From Taenia hydatigena (Eukaryota > Platyhelminthes > Cestoda > Cyclophyllidea > Taeniidae), in NCBI GenBank assembly GCA_036345935.2, contig JADWOT020000002.1:7886140-7950139 (forward strand): a stretch of 64,000 bases of DNA, read 5' to 3'. The position numbers and the translations under genes are program-made. Of this stretch, positions 57,841-64,000 are shown piece by piece (the first letter of the stretch is position 1; every line of letters starts with the position of its first letter). Below the pieces are notes generated by a model. It was given only the letters and a program-made list of their open reading frames with translations, had not been told where the DNA came from and made no database searches.

Positions 57841-58143
57841 TTGGACCCAATAACAGCAGCAAGAAGACTTACAAGAGACACACCGTTATGCAGTGTGCAG
57901 CACATGCTTGACCCCATCTATGCTACTATGGTTGACTTGCTACACAAATCACGCGTAAAATGCATCAAAAGTGCAAAACGCGCTAGAATTTTGGCGTCTA
58001 AAAGAAGACACAAATGTAAAATGTTCGCAGTTTATTTTAATTTTGCTTTTATTGACACAATATCCCCAATGATGCAATCCACTTCTGTCGACCATTCTGC
58101 CACAGATGTGAAAAAGATGGACGATAATATCTTTGAGATCTAG
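57841..58143 (+). CDS. 100-codon open frame, unassigned
   Basis: The frame starts D-P-I-T-A-A-R-R-L-T-R and has a strongly basic middle (K-S-A-K-R-A-R-I-L-A-S-K-R-R-H-K-C-K), which would suit a nucleic-acid-binding or nuclear-localisation segment. It ends in an acidic tail. No family is recognised. It lies 169 bp after another open frame on the same strand, but no link is shown. Confidence 0.2.
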   Translation: MDPITAARRLTRDTPLCSVQHMLDPIYATMVDLLHKSRVKCIKSAKRARILASKRRHKCKMFAVYFNFAFIDTISPMMQSTSVDHSATDVKKMDDNIFEI

Positions 58144-58149
58144 TAAGAT

Positions 58150-59890
58150 GTTTGTGTGGATGTTGCTTCCCTTCCCTCAGAAATTCGCAGCATTCCATCA
58201 TAGTCGCATTAAAAACAGCAGCGTTTTCCTCTTATTTTTGCACTCCTGGGATGGAATCAGAAGATCAAACTTTGGACTGCAATTACTTGGTATGTTTTGA
58301 GACGAATTTTTGGCTGCTAAACAGTGTGCTTGAAATTAAGTAAATAAGTAATGTTCTGACTCACATGGACCAGTCGCTGTTTCTTTACGACATAAGCTGT
58401 AAACCCGGTATTGTACAAAGACCTACCAGTCACTCTACAACCATGCCTGTGCACAGACAGTCACGCACGGTTTTAATTGTCGCTAAATAGTGTTAAATGC
58501 AATGTCAAGCCGAAATGCCTTGCAGTTCGCCGCCTAAAAATGCAGTGAGTCGCCATCGCGGATAATGTTGCATGTTTCTTATTTTCAATTAATTGTTTAA
58601 GCATAGGTACCACCCGGTGAATATTTTGAGCATAACAGGTGTGATTGTGTGACAGATATCGTTGAAAGACATTGACACCCCGTAATATGAGATCACTCTC
58701 TTCTAATTCGTTCGTTCCAGCTCAATCCTCTCTTGGCATAAAAAGGAGGACTGCTACTAGTGCGCATAGAAGAGTTTGTTGTGCATAATGGTGGAAGATA
58801 TCAATCAACCAAATAAATGAGACTTTGATCTGGCCCTAACTTAAGGAGAGGCAGCAAGGTTGACGTCGAATGGAGGGCCTCGAAATTTCACACAAGCTTG
58901 TCAGCAGCGTTTATTAATGCAGAAGACAGGCATCATCCTTGACTGGTCAAAACGGGTCATACTGCAAGTGCACTAGTTTGATTTGATTGAGTAATTCGGT
59001 GCAAGTATGCGACGCATACCATGAGACACAGAAACGAAGGCTCAGATAAGCCATAATCTACTACCACTCGATTCCCACAGGCTTGTTTGTTCTTAATCAT
59101 AAATTCACTCAGGAAGCACCCAGACTCATACGGTGCATCTCCAAGCAACGGAATCTTTTTAAAATAAAGCAATTGAGTGAGTAATTTGAGTGTTTACGAG
59201 GGAGACACACCTTGCCAAAGAAACACAGAAAAAGGGCAGCAGTGTTGTGTGGCAATAAAACTGCGCGAGCAAAGTGCAAGGAGGCGCAAAAGCTTCATCA
59301 CCGAAACGTGGGCTAATAGGAGCGCTTCTTCCCTTTTCTTGCAAGGGATAATTTCTTAAGTCAAGTCATGCAGTCCGTATTTACGTATAACACTTTGAAC
59401 TCAAGTGCTATGACTTGAGTTTGAAGGCATCGTGCATTTTGTGGTTGCGAACTGGCTCTTCAATATCGGCAAAGGAGTCGACCTATCTGTGTTCAAACAC
59501 ACTCAGCCTTTGAAGCGCTGGTGTGTTTTTGGCCAAAAGCACGGGGATTGCACAGATGCCATCGAGCTGACATCCGCAGCAGCCTTTTGACAGTGTACCT
59601 CTACCTTTGAATTTACCCATTCATCCATCCTTCAATGTCTGCTTAGTACTTGTCGACGTGGGCTTCGTTCTTCGTACAGGAGTCACTGGATTAGATCACC
59701 TTACGGCTTCCAAGTTTGATTCAGATGAATTGCGGAGGTATTCGTGCAAAGAGAAAGGAGAGAGGCGTGGAGTCAGTAACTTTAGTCCTTTATAAGCTCA
59801 GGGTATGAAGGTGAGACCGGTTTCATTTGATTTCGCGATCCTTAGCGATTTTAAACTTTGATATGTAGGAACACGTCTGTGAAATATTCA
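58150..59890. other. Stretch without a supported gene
   Basis: Only short unassigned frames (58152-58343 plus, 58957-59172 minus, 59607-59795 plus). Nothing else was identified. Confidence 0.4.
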
Positions 59891-59894
59891 TAAT

Positions 59895-60140
59895 TTAATC
59901 TAAAAATGTTCTCTTAGACGCAGAAAAAATGTACTTCCTTATTGTTGGGGCAAGGCATCGACTTGACAACTTAGCATTGATACTCTCCTCCCTTTGTGTA
60001 GGCACAGAAATTTTTGTTAGGATTGATTTGCTATTGCCATTATTCCTCGTAAGAATGGGTAGAAAAAGAGCATTGATAGCATTGAATTGACGAATTGTGA
60101 GGGCTCGCAGCCTCACAAAAATCTGCGGTGATTGCATCAA
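59895..60140 (-). pseudogene. Open coding piece paralogous to 6.59-6.89 kb
   Basis: An 81-codon minus-strand frame. A segment I-S-V-P-T-Q-R-E-E-S-I matches the I-T-V-P-S-Q segment of the other copy. This copy is open where the other is broken. It is basic overall, with no domain, signal peptide or membrane segment visible. The family is unknown. Confidence 0.3.
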
Positions 60141-62110
60141 AAGTGAAAGATGCTACTTTTATTAAACAATCATAGAAGAGTATACGTGTGCGACAGCAGG
60201 CTGAAGGTGCAGCTAATTTTGTAAAAAACTATTCTGTTAGTGTCTACATTGTCCGCGCATTGCCTTCATTATTATTGTTTATAAGGGACTCAAGGCGTGT
60301 GTGTTAAGTGAATAAGAGTAGGCTGACCTTGTAGGTGGGGAGGAAGCTCACTGTAAGACATGTGCTAGCATGGCTATGCGCACATGCTTACCTCATTCTT
60401 CAGTGCCTTTGGGGTAGCACATGCAACATATTCGGCTTAGGTGGAAGGGCATTCAGCACTGCGAGTCGCCTTCATCACCATGACGCCAACTGCTTTCGCG
60501 CATGTTAGGAGGAAAGAATAAGTGAATTATCTGAATACTGCATTGTTGCTCAACAGTCATTGTGGACAGCGAAATGGATGAACAGGTTGAGATAAAGGTT
60601 GGGAGTCTTTGTAGTAGTAGTAAAAGACATGAAGGATGAGTAGGAGGAGAGAAAATTTGGATTGAGCGCCCTCAATAAGGTGATTGTCACAGAGTGGACT
60701 GTGGATCGCATACTGTGCCAAGACGACACTGACTGCGATACGACCACCCAAGTGACCGCATGCAATACCGAGAAGGAAGCAAAGAACAGCAAAGCATATT
60801 ACAGGCTCTGTTAAGTGGATCGCGGTCAAACATCAGACCGTAGGCAAGTTAATAGCAAACATGAAACTGAGACATTCACTAAATGAAAGAAGGGAGGTAG
60901 CAGCGTTGAGGAGGGGAACACAAATCTGGCTGCAGCATGAGGGGAGAAAAGGAAATGTGGTGAACAAATGTGTGCGTGTTGCATAGGTGTGATGGGAAGA
61001 CGAACTGCGGAGTAAGACTTGATAAAAACGAGTTTCTTTTTCCAAAAGACGTTAAAACATGGTTTTTGATTGGCTAATTGTTTGCTAGAATTGAATGGTA
61101 AAATGAGAGATTTCGGGAGCTGGTTTGCGGTGGTAATGTTAGTGGCGAGGATGTAATAAGAACTGTTCGACGAGATGGGGAAGAAGGGGCAGTAATGTGT
61201 GCATATGTGTACGAACGCATGCATGAGACAAAAATAACAGTAGTGGTCATAGTGTTTTAGGGAGAAACAGGCAAACTAGTAATAAATGCGTATGTCACAC
61301 ATGTGCGACGGCGGGGTGAAGTGCGGAAATTGTTAGGTGAAACAGCACTGTAAAAAGAAAGAAGCAACCGCTTGCATAGATGATTGCATGATGTGTAAAT
61401 AACATAGGCTCTGTAAAAGAATGTAGGAGAGAAGTAGATGAAATGAGTGAAAGAATGTAGGAGGGAAGAACTTTCATTTTTAAGTAAGTGGAGGCAGGAA
61501 AGAGGTGGTGGTGGGTGGTAGAGTGACATAAAGTGTACCTACTGGGCGCATGCACACGAGGGAATGGATGGATGGAAGAAATGGGAGTGTCAAAGGTGCA
61601 GGGGAGCCCACTGCTACTATGCTCCTATTCAAAGGGTTTGAGTAGGCGTAAGGAGGAGGTAGGTATAACGAGGAAGAAATCAAAAGAAACTTATGAAACA
61701 GGAGTCGAAATTTGTGCAAAGAATTCGTAAAAATGGAATGAACTTGAAAAGAGGGCAAATGGAGGGGAGTAATGTGGGATGTAGGTGGCGGAGTGTGCAT
61801 GGGCAAGGGAAATGAGTGGATAGGATCTACTCGGGTTTCAGCGCGCGCCCTTTTCTCCTCCTTGGACAAGAAGTGATGACAGACTTGTTCTGAAAAATTT
61901 AAACCGACAAAAGGAATGATATTTTATCGCCAAAAATGCGTCCGATTTCTTGGGCAGCCATGTACTTAAAATAAGAGATGCTTTCCATAATGGGTCTAGT
62001 GGAAGGCTTTGGTTTAAAAAGGAACATTTTGATGTGTGCAATATGAGGCAGTTTCATGAACTCCAGTTGTGGTCTTACCTGAGACCAACCAATCAGTGGG
62101 ACAGAGAGAA
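59895..62110 (+). repeat. Dispersed segmental duplication, copy 2 (partner at 6.5-8.6 kb)
   Basis: Same order and orientation as 6.48-8.57 kb, about 53.5 kb away. The blocks are described under copy 1. The central part (60.9-61.85 kb) is purine-rich on the plus strand and matches the family at 9.0-9.5 kb. The minus-strand frames of 90-132 codons across it are Ser/Pro/Thr/Leu-rich low-complexity translations of the pyrimidine strand and are not called as genes. Confidence 0.6.
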
Positions 62111-62127
62111 GACAACGTCGACTACTG
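61899..62127 (-). CDS. Conserved unnamed coding fragment, open copy
   Basis: An open minus-strand frame of about 76 codons, ending in TAA at 61899-61901. It carries the pattern shared with 8388-8556 (E-F-M-K-L-P-H-I-A-H, then M-F-L-F-K-P, F-K-Y-M-A-A-Q-E-I, G-D-K-I-S-F). The similarity continues in the coding frame, whereas the DNA has diverged, which favours past selection on protein. A CAG|GTAAG donor-like sequence lies inside at about 62080, so splicing may differ from a single exon. The family is not recognised. Confidence 0.45.
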
Positions 62128-62129
62128 AC

Positions 62130-64000
62130 AGCCTAATAAGTAGTTGTGGTGGTGGTGAGGGTGGATGAGTAATGCGTGCAAACAGTAGTAATAGTAGTAG
62201 GGGCATACGTGTAGGTGTAGGTGTGTGTAAGTTGAAGTTGAAGCTCTGTATACGGCCCGACGAAAACAATCAGTCTCTCAGCACCGTTCACGGGAGCAGT
62301 ACTGAGGGCACCGAATATGCGACAGGGAATCAAGCAGTGAATACATGAGATGGGAGAAATTGACTTCTTCTGGCGTGGTCTCTTTCTTCACTACCAGCCC
62401 ATCGACCCTCGGGCAGCACATCATTGCATCCTTCATCACAGTTTTGCATCCTGAGCATGAGATCGGCGCAGTTAAACAGGACGACTTCCCATTCACATTA
62501 TTCAGTGCCTTCGTACACGTAGAAGTACTGGTAAAGTAATAAGAAATCTTGAAGTTGCTTGCTCATCTTTTAAAACCATTGATACGCGCGGCGATGCTAA
62601 GGCAAATTCGGGTGGTTTTTCTTGCTTAAACAACAAAGTATGATAAGCAAATCGATTATAGGATCCTTGGAAGGGATTGGCAGTGTGATTGGTGATTAGG
62701 ATTGGTCGGTTGGATGCTAGTTTACGTGGTATCAGGTGCTTGTGCCTCCTTTCCGCAAAAAGAACGATTTTCACTAATAATTATCGCCTTGCAGTGAAGA
62801 TAAGCATTTTTAAGTAAAGAGCACTGCTCTTTCTTTGGTAGTAATGCGGCTGAAAGCTTGGCGAAAAGAAGAGGAATTGACAATTCGATATTATTTGATA
62901 AGATGCTATGTGAGAACCTGGTGACACAGAAATCGGCTTGATGTTACAGCTAGCGTCCGGCATATCGCTCCACAATTCAATCGCTTCTCCTCCGCCATCT
63001 TTTGGTGACCTCGTTGCATTGCACTTGACGCCTTGTGAGTATATTTGGATTTGGAGAAGCTCGAGTATCACTAATACCTTGCATATATATCAATATAAGC
63101 ATAATGTGATGCTTTATTCATCATTCTAGCATGTATGCTGATAATGCAGCAAAGAAGATCCGCTGCAACTTTCCAAATAGATGAGAGACAGTAAGGTAGA
63201 ATTCAAACAGACTATTTCGTAAAAGCCTCTACTGATATCCACCGACGAGAGAAACCGATGCATCTATGCCAACTGGTTCCTTTGCTCGTAGTGCAGCTCT
63301 GCGTCCTTGATCCTGCATTGCACAAACCTGTAAACAAAGTGCTGTTATTCATTATGACGCAGTGTACCCTCGCAATAGTTCGCCATGCACAGCGCTTCCC
63401 AATTTGCCGTTTGCCGCTAAGCAGGGTTGCAAGAACTTACTTATGGAATCTTTCGTACACTTGGCGTATGGTTGCCTCATAACTCCAAAGATATGTTTGA
63501 GTAAAGCTGTTTCTCATTACAACTTGGTGCTTCACTGTAAAAGGTAAATTTATGGGTGATGCTTAAGTGCAGCATCCCACTTCACGCATTTCTGGAGGGT
63601 GGTTGGTAGGATGAAGCAGTAGTCAAGTTTATATTCGCCTACAGGTAACCGTGGCACAAACATTTCGTGAACAGTTTTCGTTAATCTACAAGCGTCTAGT
63701 ACCATCTGAGCCTGTCCTGTTGTTTTTGCTTGAGTCAAAGACTTCATCTTCTTCCGTGTTTGCTTAGTATTAGACCTGTAGTCGAATATTAGGTTAGGTT
63801 TTGCAGGCCTACCACGCAGCTTCGTCGATTTAAGTTAACCTAAATCCATTATATAAAAAGGAGCTGGAGGAAAGTTGTTTTGTTGAAGTCTAATACCAAG
63901 TTTGAATGTGTCCATTTAGTGAGGACGCTGCATTGAAAGCACACTATAAATCATAATTGAGTCGGGTCTTCAAGATGGCTTGATCCACACAAGACGACGG
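62130..64000. other. Stretch without a supported gene
   Basis: Short frames on both strands (for example 62502-62774 and 62781-63071 minus) with no domain. A gtggtggtggtgagggtgg tract lies at about 62.15 kb. No gene model is supported to the window end. Confidence 0.4.

Noticed and set aside
60826..61869. Several minus-strand frames of 90-132 codons rich in Ser, Pro, Thr and Leu
   Set aside because: They are low-complexity translations of a pyrimidine-rich strand within a repeat. Several overlap in different frames with no domain.
1..64000. tRNA, rRNA, CRISPR, operon or bacterial mobile elements
   Set aside because: None seen. The intron-split eukaryotic gene pieces make prokaryotic systems inapplicable. 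I could not run a covariance-model search for small RNAs.

Overview
The window looks like nuclear DNA of a taeniid tapeworm (Taenia, Hydatigera or Echinococcus group). The evidence is intron-split coding with GT/AG sites, no bacterial-style gene packing, and single fibronectin type III (FN3) exons of the kind found in the EG95/45W/TSOL18 host-protective oncosphere antigens, a family known from taeniid cestodes. The genus is inference. Most of the window is intergenic, intronic or decayed, and nearly every recognisable piece is part of a duplication.

Layout: 1-3.0 kb holds nothing I recognise. About 3.1-3.4 kb is a decayed C2H2 zinc-finger copy. 5.5-9.5 kb holds purine/pyrimidine-skewed interspersed repeats and one copy (6.5-8.6 kb) of a dispersed duplication whose partner lies at 59.9-62.1 kb. 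10.6-14.1 kb has scattered plus-strand ankyrin-repeat pieces with a frameshift. 17.4-28.7 kb is a large inverted duplication: arms of about 3.6 kb differ by roughly 1%, and the 4.1-kb loop holds two minus-strand FN3 exons, one with an in-frame TGA. The right arm runs into a 100-N assembly gap. A 260-bp third piece of the left arm sits beside the inner end of the right arm.

30.7-47.5 kb is a minus-strand paralogue array: decayed C2H2 fingers (34, 39, 43 kb and weaker pieces at 46-47.5 kb) alternate with an unnamed coding family (41 and 45 kb). Blocks repeat about every 4.1 kb between 38.5 and 45.2 kb. 48.7-52.4 kb has only ambiguous open frames. 53.0-55.45 kb is the best gene region: a minus-strand EG95/45W-like gene with a 70-bp signal-peptide exon, a 303-bp FN3 exon and a related 291-bp FN3 exon. 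A second 70-bp signal-peptide exon lies on the opposite strand at 53.03 kb, and a perfect 125-bp tandem duplication covers the start codon. 55.5-59.9 kb and 62.2-64 kb hold only short unassigned frames.

How it fits together: the secreted FN3 antigens appear to have evolved by copying exon plus intron, by local inversion and by fold-back duplication. All FN3 exons are phase 1-1 and the signal exons end in phase 1, so exons can be recombined without breaking frame. The zinc-finger and unnamed-family array seems to have spread by tandem duplication followed by decay. Splice sites and homologies were read by eye. No alignment, database search or transcript data were available.
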